A DNA stretch of 64,000 bases. Origin: a bacterium. Lineage in GTDB: Bacteria > Krumholzibacteriota > Krumholzibacteriia > LZORAL124-64-63. The notes below the pieces were generated by a model. It made no database searches and was not told the DNA's origin. It saw nothing but the letters and a program-made list of their open reading frames with translations. The stretch spans positions 248,001 through 312,000 of the forward strand of contig JADJQR010000001.1 of the NCBI GenBank assembly GCA_016712675.1, given 5' to 3'. This document shows, in pieces, positions 34,579 to 43,015 of this stretch; the first letter of the stretch is position 1, and each line of letters begins with the position of its first letter. The position numbers and the translations under genes are program-made.

Positions 34579-35229
34579 GTGTCTGAAGGTGACATCATTA
34601 GCGCTCCGTGCCGTCGCTGCGTGGGCCCAACAAGGCACCAGATCCTCGCCGTCACCCAGGTGGACGAAACGGAAGAGTATAACGGCACAGTGCATGTCGT
34701 AGTGCGGGCGACCTACCGTATGATTCAATGCCGCGGCTGTGAAACCGTGACATTGATGGAGCACGAGCAGTATGGCAGTTGCGGTGGAGACGGGGAAACG
34801 TACTACTATCCGGCGCCGCCGGTGCGCCGCGTGCCTGATTGGCATGTCCGACTGACCGCCTTTGACGGCGGGATGCGTGCGCTGCTTGTGGAGGTCTATT
34901 CCGCGATGCGGGCTGACAATCGAAGGCTCGCGCTGATGGGTGTCCGCGGCGTGGTGGATTTGCTGCTGAGTGACAAGGTGGCAGGCTCCGGAGGATTCAA
35001 GGCGAGGTTGGACCGGCTTGAGGGCGATGGCCACATTAGCCATGCCAACGGGTTGGTTCTGAATGCTGTGCTCGAAGCGGGTCACGCTGCCGCACATCGA
35101 GGCTATCAGCCAAGCGTGGCGGATCTCGGGCTCGTACTTGATATCGTCGAGAATGTGCTGCAGTCGGTGTACGTTCTGGGCGCGGACGGTGCTGTGTTGG
35201 GGAAAGCGGTTCCCCGTAGGGTAGAGTAG
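34579..35229 (+). CDS. DUF4145-like protein
   Basis: 216 residues. Two CxxC pairs in the N-terminus (CRRCVGPTRH; QCRGCETVTL) are followed by the helical DUF4145 core (LLVEVYSAMRADNRRLALMGVRGVVDLLLSDK, FKARLDRLEGDGHIS, LEAGHAAAHRGYQPSVADLGLVLDIVENVL). DUF4145 proteins are frequent in restriction and other defence islands; the biochemical role is unknown. The GTG start lies 15 bp after the integron-type box GTTAGAC (34559-34565) that directly follows the helicase stop. Confidence 0.75.
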   Translation: MSEGDIISAPCRRCVGPTRHQILAVTQVDETEEYNGTVHVVVRATYRMIQCRGCETVTLMEHEQYGSCGGDGETYYYPAPPVRRVPDWHVRLTAFDGGMRALLVEVYSAMRADNRRLALMGVRGVVDLLLSDKVAGSGGFKARLDRLEGDGHISHANGLVLNAVLEAGHAAAHRGYQPSVADLGLVLDIVENVLQSVYVLGADGAVLGKAVPRRVE

Positions 35230-35710
35230 GTGTAATCTGATCTGAGCTTGGCCGGCTAGCTCACAGCCGCCGGTCCACCTCTGCCACCGAGATCAATCTT
35301 CGCCTCGCTTCGGGCAGATTCTCCAGGAGCGATGCCGTTGGCGTCCGCCCCGGCAACGCTTCCGCTGATGCGACCTGCGATTGTTGCATTTCACGAGCCA
35401 CGCGTCCGGATCTTCCTGCAGTGTCTCCAGGGACACGTCGTTGGTGCCGTTGCCATTCACAATGGTGCCGAAGTTGCGCGGGAGGCGCCGTGCCGGGACT
35501 CATCGGGGAGTGCGGTATCGATTCAGGAAGGGATTGCGATGGGTGGGCTGGTGCGGTATGATCGGAATGGCGGGTGGCCAGTGCGCGCTTTGAGGGGGGA
35601 TTGCAACGGCGTCTCGATGATGGGCGGTGGACGTACTTCGATTCTGCGAAATCTGGAATCGGTTGATTGGCGGTATTTGCTCCACCGACAACGGGTCGCA
35701 AGGGGGAAGC
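35230..35710. other. intergenic region without a convincing gene
   Basis: No confident ORF. On the minus strand, roughly 35375-35480, one frame reads like real protein (RNFGTIVNGNGTNDVSLETL, then QEDPDAWLVKC) but has no clear start or continuation, so it may be a gene relic. A decayed attC site for the preceding cassette-like gene would be expected here but is not recognised. Confidence 0.4.
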
Positions 35711-35941
35711 ATGGCAAGTGAGAACACTATTCGCAACAAGAAGGCTCCGAAGCGCATCGGCAAGCCGATCCGCCAACGCAAGGCCAAGGCAGACGGTTCC
35801 ATCGGTGCATTGCAGGCGACCATTGAGAAGAACTACGGGCTTCCTGCCGGCTGCATCAAGATCGTCTATCCCAGTGGCCGCAAAGCGCGAATCGACGCAG
35901 ATGTTGGCGCGTTGCGTAGTCACTGGGAGAAACGGGGCTAG
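35711..35941 (+). CDS. small basic protein
   Basis: 76 residues. A Lys/Arg-rich N-terminus (ASENTIRNKKAPKRIGKPIR) is followed by a compact region (GALQATIEKNYGLPAGCIKIVYPSGRKARIDADVGALRSHW). The ATG has AGGGGGAAG upstream. Size, charge and position next to DUF4145 and FRG genes would fit a cassette-borne regulator or antitoxin-like protein, but no family is recognised. Confidence 0.5.
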   Translation: MASENTIRNKKAPKRIGKPIRQRKAKADGSIGALQATIEKNYGLPAGCIKIVYPSGRKARIDADVGALRSHWEKRG

Positions 35942-36102
35942 CGGCTCATGCAGGACGTCATCGCGTAGCGGCGCGTCCCAATGCAGGCAAGATGCGCACG
36001 TAGGCGATGGAATCAGTACCCGCGACAGTTACTAGAGCCAATCCGCCGCGCCGACCGCTGCAGCAGTACCGCTTTAAGAAGGCGCTCGCTGGAGGGAAGA
36101 CG

Positions 36103-36945
36103 ATGATCGACGTGCATGTTGAGAGTATTCCTGAGTTCATAGGCGAAGTTCTTCAGTTGCGGAGGACTTGGCACTCTGACACGCGCTTCCCTGAGATCTG
36201 GTTTCGGGGATCAGAGAATGCGGCTCTGAGTCTGCTGCCGGGAGCATATTGGCGTAAGGAGTGTGATGAACGGAGCCTCGTCCTCAGCTTTCGAAACGCC
36301 GTGCCGTCGTATCTTGACCGCGAACCAAGCGATGATTGGGAATGGTACTACCTGATGCAGCACTATGGCCTGCCAACAAGATTGTTGGACTGGACCGAGA
36401 GCCCGCTTGTCGCGCTGTACTTCGCGCTCGACAGGGAGCCGAAGGGCGGCGGGCCATGTGTCTGGGTACTTGATCCAGTGACCATGAACAAAATGGCCCA
36501 GGGATTCACTGACAATTCCATTGTAACGCCCGTGGCGAGCGACATGAACGCCCCATCGAGGAAGTGGTTGCCGGAGTTCTGCTGGCGAGGCGCAGAGCCC
36601 GCGACGTTCGGTATTCGTCCTGGTTGGAAGAGGCAGGACAACAGAAGTCCGCTCGCCGTGTACCCAAAGCGATACAATCCCCGCATCGTGGCACAACGCG
36701 GCGTGTTCACGATTCACGGGACGGAGGAAACCCCGATCAATGAGCTCATGAGTCGCGCGGTCACGCCCGGGAAACCGGGCATCGCGCGCTTCACTTTTGA
36801 TGAAGCACGTCGACATGAGCTGATTGAGGATCTCTATTGCCTTGGGGTCTGCAAAGCGGTGCTATTCCCAGAGCCCCAAAGTGTGGCCGATGACTTGAGG
36901 CGGACCTACGAAACGGATGGCAGGAAGGGCGCATCCGAGTGTTAG
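36103..36945 (+). CDS. FRG-domain protein
   Basis: 280 residues. The N-terminal half is an FRG domain: EIWFRGSENAALSLLPGAYWR, then WEWYYLMQHYGLPTRLLDWTESPLVALYFALDRE. The remainder (RYNPRIVAQRGVFTIHG, HELIEDLYCLGVCKAVLFPE) is also typical of family members. FRG proteins are found in phage-defence loci and are thought to be effectors or nucleotide-processing enzymes, which is not settled. ATG 36103 is chosen for GGAGGG upstream. The stop coincides with an integron-type GTTAGCG box. Confidence 0.85.
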   Translation: MIDVHVESIPEFIGEVLQLRRTWHSDTRFPEIWFRGSENAALSLLPGAYWRKECDERSLVLSFRNAVPSYLDREPSDDWEWYYLMQHYGLPTRLLDWTESPLVALYFALDREPKGGGPCVWVLDPVTMNKMAQGFTDNSIVTPVASDMNAPSRKWLPEFCWRGAEPATFGIRPGWKRQDNRSPLAVYPKRYNPRIVAQRGVFTIHGTEETPINELMSRAVTPGKPGIARFTFDEARRHELIEDLYCLGVCKAVLFPEPQSVADDLRRTYETDGRKGASEC

Positions 36946-37007
36946 CGTAACGAGCGTGTGACCGTGGCGGTGGCTGGAAATTGTCTTGGAGTACCTGCGC
37001 GTGGCGA

Positions 37008-37145
37008 TTTGGCCGGCGCTACGAGAACGCCTCGTTGCGCTACACTGGCATTGAGAGCCGTTCCGGGCTGACCCACTACGGGCTGTACGATACGGTGGTG
37101 GCGAAGGAGGAAGCCCCGCCGTATCCGCCCCGCGACCACCCCTAA
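37008..37145 (+). pseudogene. 3' fragment of a second GIY-YIG-helicase gene
   Basis: Encodes RYENASLRYTGIESRSGLTH followed by YGLYDTVVAKEEAPPYPP and a TAA stop. The region 37018-37124 matches 34431-34537 at about 92% identity without gaps. Only the last ~45 codons exist; the sequence upstream is unrelated. It is a relic of a second copy, or the far end of a copy split by the DNA between. Confidence 0.8.
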
Positions 37146-37263
37146 ATCGTAGCGTCGGACGAGCCGGCTCTGGTAGGCTGAGCCCGAAACGCCTGACGGC
37201 GACGAAGATCCCGGCTATCGCTCTGGAATCGCCCTGGTTCGGCAGCAGATACGGCGGAGTCCC

Positions 37264-38781
37264 GTGAACAGAAGAACGTTCCTGCAAAACACTGCCAGGC
37301 TGGCCGCGGGCGCGCTGTTGGTCCCCGACGCGGTCCTGGCCGGAGGGTTCACGCAGCACCGCGGCAAGGCCCCGGTGACCACCGACCTGTGGCGGCTGAG
37401 CGCGAGGGAACTGGGCGCGCTGATCGCCGAGAAGAGGGCATCGGTGCGCGAAGTGGTGGAGTCGCACATTCGACGAATCGAAGCGGTGAATCCCAGCGTC
37501 AATGCGGTTGCCAGGTTGCTGGAGGACTCGCTTGCGGATGCCGATGCGAAGGACGCGCTGCTGGCGAAGCACGGGGGCGTGGGCCCGCTCTTCGGTGTGC
37601 CGTTCTCGGTGAAGGTGAACATCGATGTCCAGGGATCCGCCACGACGGAAGGAGTCCGGGGTCTTGCGGGGAACACGGCCGACGAGGATTCCCCGCACGT
37701 GGCCAGGCTGAGACGGGCCGGGGCGATTCCGATCGCGCGGACCAACATGCCGGACTTCGGCCTGCGCTACCACACGGACAATGACCTCTACGGCGCGACC
37801 ATCAATCCCTGGAACAGGGCCGTGACGCCGGGCGGATCGAGCGGCGGCGACGCGGTGGCGGTGGCGACGGGGATGGTTCCGCTGGGCCTGGGGAACGACT
37901 TCGGCGGGTCGATCCGGTATCCCGCGCAGTGCTGCGGCATCTGCGGGCTTCGGCCGAGTCGTGGACGCATCGCGTCCTGGACGCGAGCCACGTCGCAGGG
38001 GACCATCTCGCATTCACTGAGCTCGCTGGCGGTACAGGGCCCTCTGGCAAGACGCGTCGACGATCTGCGCGTGGCGCTGCGCCTGATGAGCGCGTTCGAC
38101 CCGCGCGATCCGAACTGGACCCCGGCGCCCCTGGACGGCAAGCTCGAGAAGCCGTTCCGGATCGCGCTGATCACGGATCCGGCCGGACTGGGGGTGGATG
38201 AATCGGTCCGGGCAGGAGTCAGCCGGGCGGCATCGATTCTGGAGAGGCATGGCGGGATCATCGAGGAGATCGACTCGTCGTCACTTCGGGAGTCGGCGCA
38301 CCTGTGGCTCGAGATGGTCGCGACGGACATTCGCAGCCTGTTCCTCACCGGCATCAACGAACTTGCGTCGGAGGCCGCTCGAACTTTCGTCGCGGGGATG
38401 ATTCGTCTGAGCGGCGAGGCGGACCTCGACCGGTACGTTGGAAGCCTGGCGCGAATCAACGGCATCGCGCAGTCGTGGGGCGCATCCTTCCAGAGGTACG
38501 ACGCCATCCTCGGACCGGTGTCCTCGCGCAACCCCTTCCCGGTGGGATTCGACGTAGCCGGCCCCGATTCCACGCGGGCCGTCCTGGATGCGCAGGTGCT
38601 CACGGTAACCGTGAACCTCCTTGGCCTGCCCGCGGTGGCAGTGCCGGTGGGCGTAGCGCAGGGGATCCCGCAGGCGGTGCAGATCATCGGTCCGATGTTC
38701 CAGGAGATGCGAATCCTCGATCTGGCCGCCCTGATCGAGGGCGAGGTCGGCGTGTTCACCGCGATCGATCCGAGGGCCTGA
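37264..38781 (+). CDS. exported amidase-signature enzyme
   Basis: 505 residues. The N-terminus looks like a Tat signal (RRTFLQNTARLAAGALLVPDAVLAGG). The amidase signature is complete: Lys in PFSVKVNID, the Ser-rich GGSSGGDAVAVATGMVPLGLG, and the nucleophile Ser in DFGGSIRYPAQCCGICGLRPS. It should hydrolyse amide bonds of small substrates outside the cytoplasm; specificity is unknown. The start is GTG. A second, unrelated-length amidase-signature gene occurs at 48299-50017. Confidence 0.85.
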   Translation: MNRRTFLQNTARLAAGALLVPDAVLAGGFTQHRGKAPVTTDLWRLSARELGALIAEKRASVREVVESHIRRIEAVNPSVNAVARLLEDSLADADAKDALLAKHGGVGPLFGVPFSVKVNIDVQGSATTEGVRGLAGNTADEDSPHVARLRRAGAIPIARTNMPDFGLRYHTDNDLYGATINPWNRAVTPGGSSGGDAVAVATGMVPLGLGNDFGGSIRYPAQCCGICGLRPSRGRIASWTRATSQGTISHSLSSLAVQGPLARRVDDLRVALRLMSAFDPRDPNWTPAPLDGKLEKPFRIALITDPAGLGVDESVRAGVSRAASILERHGGIIEEIDSSSLRESAHLWLEMVATDIRSLFLTGINELASEAARTFVAGMIRLSGEADLDRYVGSLARINGIAQSWGASFQRYDAILGPVSSRNPFPVGFDVAGPDSTRAVLDAQVLTVTVNLLGLPAVAVPVGVAQGIPQAVQIIGPMFQEMRILDLAALIEGEVGVFTAIDPRA

Positions 38782-39260
38782 CGGCCACCCGCCCGCTGAT
38801 ACCCTCCGCTGCGGCGCCGCTGAGCGTCCGGGACATCGCCAGGATCCAGGCCGCGCGGGTCGAGGTGCCGGTGTCGATGCGCATCGCCATTCTCCACCTT
38901 GCGCATGACGGTGGCCGCCAGCGGACGTGGCGCATCTCGATGCCGGGCTGATTCGATTAGCGGTGTCTACGGGACGACGTCGGGGTTGGCGCGGAGCCGG
39001 CGATGCCGTGTCATATGAAGATGTCGCCAAGAGTGAGTTGAGGTCGGCCCCCGGGTTGGGATTGCTCAGTGGCGTAGGTGCGCTTGCCGGCGGAGACTGT
39101 TGACAATACGCCTGAAGATTGGATACAGTCCAGGCGCGGACATGACCGCGCATGGTGCGCTTGATGGACGGCCCGCGGTCTTGAGTTGGAGAGGCGTTGG
39201 CGTGGCATTTCCGCGGAATCGTGGCAGGCGTTGGATAATCGGGAACTGCTCGATGGAGTG
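38782..39260. other. intergenic region before cassette 4
   Basis: No gene is supported. A short plus-strand stretch around 38820-38925 reads like conserved protein (SVRDIARIQAARVEVPVSMR) and could be a relic. The region ends in an integron-type box GTTAGAC at 39260-39266. No attC arms were recognised to its left. Confidence 0.4.
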
Positions 39261-40005
39261 TTAGACTTGAGGGAGCGTAGTGGATCCAATTCGCGACTAC
39301 CTCGAGCGTACTAGCAGCGCATCGAGGCACATCTTCCACGGAATCGACGAGTTGGTTGGTCCGCTGCGCCACCATCGTGTTCCGCTGTTCGTGGGGTGGG
39401 GTGAATCTCCGGAGCCGTATCGGCAGTGGCTCGCCGAGCACGAGAACGAGGTGCGCGAATCGCTGGCGATTCAGGAGAAGTACGCACAGGAGTTGTTTGC
39501 AATCGCCACTCTATGCGGAGCCATTCTGCAGATCGCCTTTCACGCGTTTCAGCTATGCTCGACGCACGCGGTTGTGCCCGACGCGCTTAAGGGTGTCATC
39601 AGGGAAGACGCCAAAGCGGTCAAGTTCTGCGCTGGGCGCACCGTCAAGGGCGTGCCGCTCGGAATCATTGTCTATGTTGGCCGCAACCAGCATATGCACT
39701 TTGAAGACGCCAAACTCCAGGGTGTCAGCAAGACGCTCTTCCAGCTAATACTCGAAGGCGAACACGAGAGAGACTTGTCACGCCTGGTAGCGGACGAACA
39801 CATGCTAATAGGGGTGGAATCCGGGACAAGCTTAGCGAAGGCGTTCATGGACCTCATGCGCTGGCATTCGTACGAGGCCTACGAACAGGACATGGTGCGA
39901 ACGCTTGAGCAAGTCTAACCAGAGCTTGCAGCAGACGAAGCCGCCTGTCACGGTCCGTGCTGACGCACGGCCCACGCCAGACGTCTTCGCTGCTGAAGCT
40001 GGGTG
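39261..40005 (+). mobile_element. integron gene cassette 4
   Basis: Starts TTAGAC at 39261 and ends at the R' cut of attC site D. The R'' box of that site, GTCTAAC (39913-39919), is the exact reverse complement of GTTAGAC, the strongest evidence that both ends belong to one cassette. One gene fills it, and its stop codon overlaps the R'' box, as is usual. Confidence 0.82.
39280..39918 (+). CDS. cassette-borne hypothetical protein
   Basis: 212 residues, soluble, mixed alpha/beta (IRDYLERTSSASRHIFHGIDEL, QEKYAQELFAIATLCGAILQIAF, GIIVYVGRNQHMHFEDAKL, HERDLSRLVADEHMLIGVESG). It has no motif I can name. The start is GTG, and the stop TAA lies inside the R'' box of attC site D. Base composition is less GC-rich than the flanking chromosomal genes, as for the other cassettes. 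Confidence 0.65.
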   Translation: MDPIRDYLERTSSASRHIFHGIDELVGPLRHHRVPLFVGWGESPEPYRQWLAEHENEVRESLAIQEKYAQELFAIATLCGAILQIAFHAFQLCSTHAVVPDALKGVIREDAKAVKFCAGRTVKGVPLGIIVYVGRNQHMHFEDAKLQGVSKTLFQLILEGEHERDLSRLVADEHMLIGVESGTSLAKAFMDLMRWHSYEAYEQDMVRTLEQV

Positions 40006-40011
40006 TCAGAC
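39913..40011 (+). repeat. attC-like site D
   Basis: GTCTAACC, AGCTTGCAGCAGACGAAG, a ~45-bp spacer, CTTCGCTGCTGAAGCT and GTCAGAC. The structure is the same as in sites A and B, with unpaired G and A on the L'' side. The R' box (GTCAGAC) is one base off GTTAGAC because the right half belongs to the neighbouring chromosome. It appears to be the right border of the cassette region. Confidence 0.8.
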
Positions 40012-40037
40012 AGCGCCGGAGGCGCGAGGGAGACCAC

Positions 40038-41234
40038 ATGGAGCCGGTTCATGCCGCCGTCACCGGTCCAGCCGGGAACTCGCGGCCAGGCGCGCGGATC
40101 GTGGTCCGACCGGTTCTTGTTCTTGCCCTCGCCATCGCACTGGTGACCATCGGGTGCGGAAAGCGCCCCGCGGCCGCAGTCCTTCCCGACCCGCAGAAGA
40201 TTGACAACACCGCACGCGCCCTGATGAAGCGAGAGCATGTCCAGGGGCTGGCGCTCGCCGTCATCGAAGGCGGGGAAGTGGTCCACGTGGCTGCCTACGG
40301 GATCCGGAACGCCGCGGGCGACCCGCTGACCACCGAGACCATCATGTATGGCGCCTCGTTGACGAAGACCGCCTTCTCGTACCTGGTCTTGCAACTGGTG
40401 GACGCAGGGAAGCTGGACCTGGATGCCTCGATCGCCGACCTGCTGCCGCGCCCGCTTCCGGAATACGACGACTACCACGACCTGGCGGGAGACCCGCGCT
40501 GGAAAGCCCTGACCATACGGATCCTGCTCTCGCACACGTCGGGATTCGCCAACTTCCGCTGGCTGGAGGACGACGGCAAGCTCCGCTTTCACCACGATCC
40601 CGGCACGCGCTATGGCTACTCGGGGGAGGGCTTCTACATCGCCCAGCTCGTGCTTGAGCAGGCGCTGCAGCTCGACGTCGGGCAGGAGATGCAGGCGCGG
40701 ATCTTCGACCGCTTCGGCATGACGCGGACCTCGATGCAGTGGCGTCCGGACTTCCTGGCCAACCTGGCGGACGGGTTTCGGGAAGACGGGACGCCGGAGC
40801 CGCATGACGAGCGGTCGAGCGTGAGCGCGGCCGGGTCCATGGACACCGACATCGCCGATCAGGCGAATCTCTGGGCCGGTTTCATGCGGGGCGACGGGCT
40901 CAGCCGCACGGCCCGGGCCGAGATGGTCCGGTCCCAGGTGCCGATCACATCGGCCCATCAGTTCCCAACCCTGGCCCCCGATACCGACCCTGCCAACACC
41001 GCCATCGGATTGGCGGCCGGCCTGGGGCTGGTCACGTTCCAGGGCCCGCAAGGCCAGGTCTGGTTCAAGGGTGGGCACAACGATTGGACCGGGAACCTGG
41101 TAGTCTCCGTTGAGCGGGAGCGGCGCTGTCTTGTCCTGCTCTCCAACGACGTGCGAGCCGAGCGGCTCTACCCCGACCTCGTACAAGCTGTCCTCGGTGA
41201 GACGGGGATGCCTTGGAGATGGGAGTACCATTGA
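40038..41234 (+). CDS. serine beta-lactamase-fold hydrolase (class C-like), lipoprotein
   Basis: 398 residues. A lipoprotein-type signal ends in ALVTIGC. The beta-lactamase/DD-peptidase fold is shown by SLTK (SxxK nucleophile motif, YGASLTKTAFSYLVLQLVDAGKLDLD), the LTIRILLSHTSGFANFRW helix, a YGYSGEGF motif at the YxN position, and GGHNDW near the end in place of KTG. It is probably an esterase or peptidase-type hydrolase of the envelope rather than a resistance enzyme. It starts 27 bp right of attC site D. Confidence 0.82.
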   Translation: MEPVHAAVTGPAGNSRPGARIVVRPVLVLALAIALVTIGCGKRPAAAVLPDPQKIDNTARALMKREHVQGLALAVIEGGEVVHVAAYGIRNAAGDPLTTETIMYGASLTKTAFSYLVLQLVDAGKLDLDASIADLLPRPLPEYDDYHDLAGDPRWKALTIRILLSHTSGFANFRWLEDDGKLRFHHDPGTRYGYSGEGFYIAQLVLEQALQLDVGQEMQARIFDRFGMTRTSMQWRPDFLANLADGFREDGTPEPHDERSSVSAAGSMDTDIADQANLWAGFMRGDGLSRTARAEMVRSQVPITSAHQFPTLAPDTDPANTAIGLAAGLGLVTFQGPQGQVWFKGGHNDWTGNLVVSVERERRCLVLLSNDVRAERLYPDLVQAVLGETGMPWRWEYH

Positions 41235-41242
41235 CTTCCGAA

Positions 41243-42040
41243 ATGAGCACCGTCCGCATCGCCCTCGCCAACGTCCGCGTACCGGCGACTCCGCAGGAAT
41301 CCGTGCTCCTGGCGACATCGGCGGTGGCCGAGGCGGGTCGACAGGGTGCGCTCGTCGTCTGCTTCCCGGAGTGCTTCGTCCCCGGTTACCGGTGGCCCGG
41401 CACGACCCTGCCACCGCCGGATCCCTCGTTTCTGGAGCGGGCGCGGACCGAGGTGGCGAACGCGGCCCGGGAGGCCGGCATCACGGTCATCCTGGGCACG
41501 GAGCGCCTGACGGACCGCGGCCTGCAGATCACCGCCTGCGTGATCAATCCGGACGGCTCGATCGCCGGGTGGCAGGACAAGGCGCAGCTCGATCCGCAGG
41601 AAGAAGCCACCTATCCCGCCTTCGCCACGGAGCGTCGCGTCTTCACCGCCGGCCCCCTGACCTTCGGTGTGGTGATCTGCCACGAAGGGTGGAGGTATCC
41701 GGAAACGGTGCGATGGGCCGTACGCCGCGGCGCGCAGGTCGTGTTCCACCCCCACGCGCACGTGGCCGAGCCGGGAAGCTATCGCCCCACGACCTTCGCG
41801 GATCCCGCCAACACGTTCCACGAGAAGGCGGTCATGTGTCGCGCGGCGGAGAACACCTGCTACTTCGCATCGGTGAACTGCGCGAGCGAGGGCACCGGGA
41901 CCACGTCGGCGATCGCGCGCCCGGACGGCACGCTGCAGTGCTACCAGCCGTACGGGCAGGCGGGTTTGCTCGTGGCTGACCTGGACCTCAGTGCAGCGAC
42001 CGGATTGCTTGCCTCGCGGTGCCGGACCTCACCCCTGTAG
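41243..42040 (+). CDS. nitrilase-superfamily carbon-nitrogen hydrolase
   Basis: 265 residues from ATG 41243. The Glu-Lys-Cys triad is present: FPECFVPGYRW (Glu), DKAQLDPQEE (Lys) and VICHEGWRYPE (Cys). It hydrolyses a nonpeptide C-N bond such as an amide or ureide; the substrate is unknown. In-frame TTG codons at 41213 and 41231 and ATG 41219 would overlap the serine hydrolase gene by 4-22 bp, and TTG 41231 has the best ribosome-binding site (GGGAG), so the start is uncertain. Confidence 0.85.
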   Translation: MSTVRIALANVRVPATPQESVLLATSAVAEAGRQGALVVCFPECFVPGYRWPGTTLPPPDPSFLERARTEVANAAREAGITVILGTERLTDRGLQITACVINPDGSIAGWQDKAQLDPQEEATYPAFATERRVFTAGPLTFGVVICHEGWRYPETVRWAVRRGAQVVFHPHAHVAEPGSYRPTTFADPANTFHEKAVMCRAAENTCYFASVNCASEGTGTTSAIARPDGTLQCYQPYGQAGLLVADLDLSAATGLLASRCRTSPL

Positions 42041-42183
42041 GAGACTGTGATGGTGACATCGAGCCACGCGTGGCCTGACAGAGGCATGCAGCGGCCGGAA
42101 GGTCGCGCCGCCACCGAAGCTGGGTGCCGTGTGGGTGGATGGCTGTCGAGCCTGTTCCTCCGTTCGCTGCTGGAACGGCTGTC

Positions 42184-42894
42184 GTGAACGTGTTTCATCG
42201 GCACCTGCTGCTTCGCCACCTCAGGATGTGCGGGATCGCGCTGTCGGTGCTGTTCGCGGTGTCCCTGGTCCAGGGTGCGCCGGGGATGCTGGAGGCGGTC
42301 GATGGCGGATCCAGCAGCCTTCTTCGCGGCGCCGGGACCGTGGCGCGGGCCTGGTGCGTGGCCTTCGGCACGGTGCTGCCGCTGGCGCTGCTGCTGGGCA
42401 CGCTGTTCACCGTCGGCGATCTGGCGCGCTACCAGGAGCTGACCGCCCTCGAAGCGGCCGGATGGTCGCGGCTGCGGATCCTGTCTCCGCTGTTGCTCGT
42501 GGCGATCCTGGCCACCTTGCTGCTGGCGTCCATGCAGCTTGCGGACCTGGTTGCGCCACCCGGGACACATGGTCCCCAAAGCCATGGCGCGAGAGCCGCA
42601 GAAGCCCCGATTGCGGCGGCTGCGCTGACGGAACTGCACGCTCGGCTCGCCCACCCGCTGCTGGGATTCCTGTCCGTTGCGGTGGCCATTCCCCTGGCTT
42701 CCACCAGGCGCCGCGTCACGGTCTACTCGAATTTCGGCATGGCCATGCTGGTCCTGTTGATGTACTACATCGCCACCGCGACGCTGCATGCGCTGGGAAG
42801 ACACGGTGGGTTGCCGCCGGCGCTGGCGGGCTGGCTTGGTCCGGCTCTGCTGGGCGCGGCGACGCTGCTGCTGTGGCTGCGGCCGAGACGCTGA
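42184..42894 (+). CDS. compact LptF/LptG-like permease
   Basis: 236 residues. It keeps the membrane parts of YjgP/YjgQ permeases: the first helix (NVFHRHLLLRHLRMCGIALSVLFAVSLV), the coupling motif region (DLARYQELTALEAAGWSRLRI) and three C-terminal helices. LptF/G normally have ~360 residues with a ~150-residue periplasmic beta-jellyroll between helices 3 and 4. Here only ~35 residues (ADLVAPPGTHGPQSHGARAA...) take its place. It may be a reduced transporter subunit or a variant with another function. The start is GTG. Confidence 0.7.
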   Translation: MNVFHRHLLLRHLRMCGIALSVLFAVSLVQGAPGMLEAVDGGSSSLLRGAGTVARAWCVAFGTVLPLALLLGTLFTVGDLARYQELTALEAAGWSRLRILSPLLLVAILATLLLASMQLADLVAPPGTHGPQSHGARAAEAPIAAAALTELHARLAHPLLGFLSVAVAIPLASTRRRVTVYSNFGMAMLVLLMYYIATATLHALGRHGGLPPALAGWLGPALLGAATLLLWLRPRR

Positions 42895-43015
42895 GGTTCT
42901 CTCCGACGCGCAATGAAGAGTACCGGTGCCATCCATCCGCGCCAAGAGTGGGCGCCGTGCCCGCGTCGTGCGCCGGTGCAAGTCGGTGCCCGCGGATCAT
43001 GCGAAAGGTGCCGCG

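Noticed and set aside
35261-35923. Long minus-strand ORF opposite the small basic protein gene.
   Set aside because: Its composition is that of a GC-rich shadow frame, it has no domain, and it is antisense to a better gene with a ribosome-binding site.
42065-42135. Possible fifth attC site (GCCTGACAGAGGCATGCAGC ... CGAAGCTGGGTGCC).
   Set aside because: It shares GCAGC and GAAGCTGGGTG with the true sites, but the boxes are CTGAC and GTGCC, the arms do not pair well, and no cassette start matches it.
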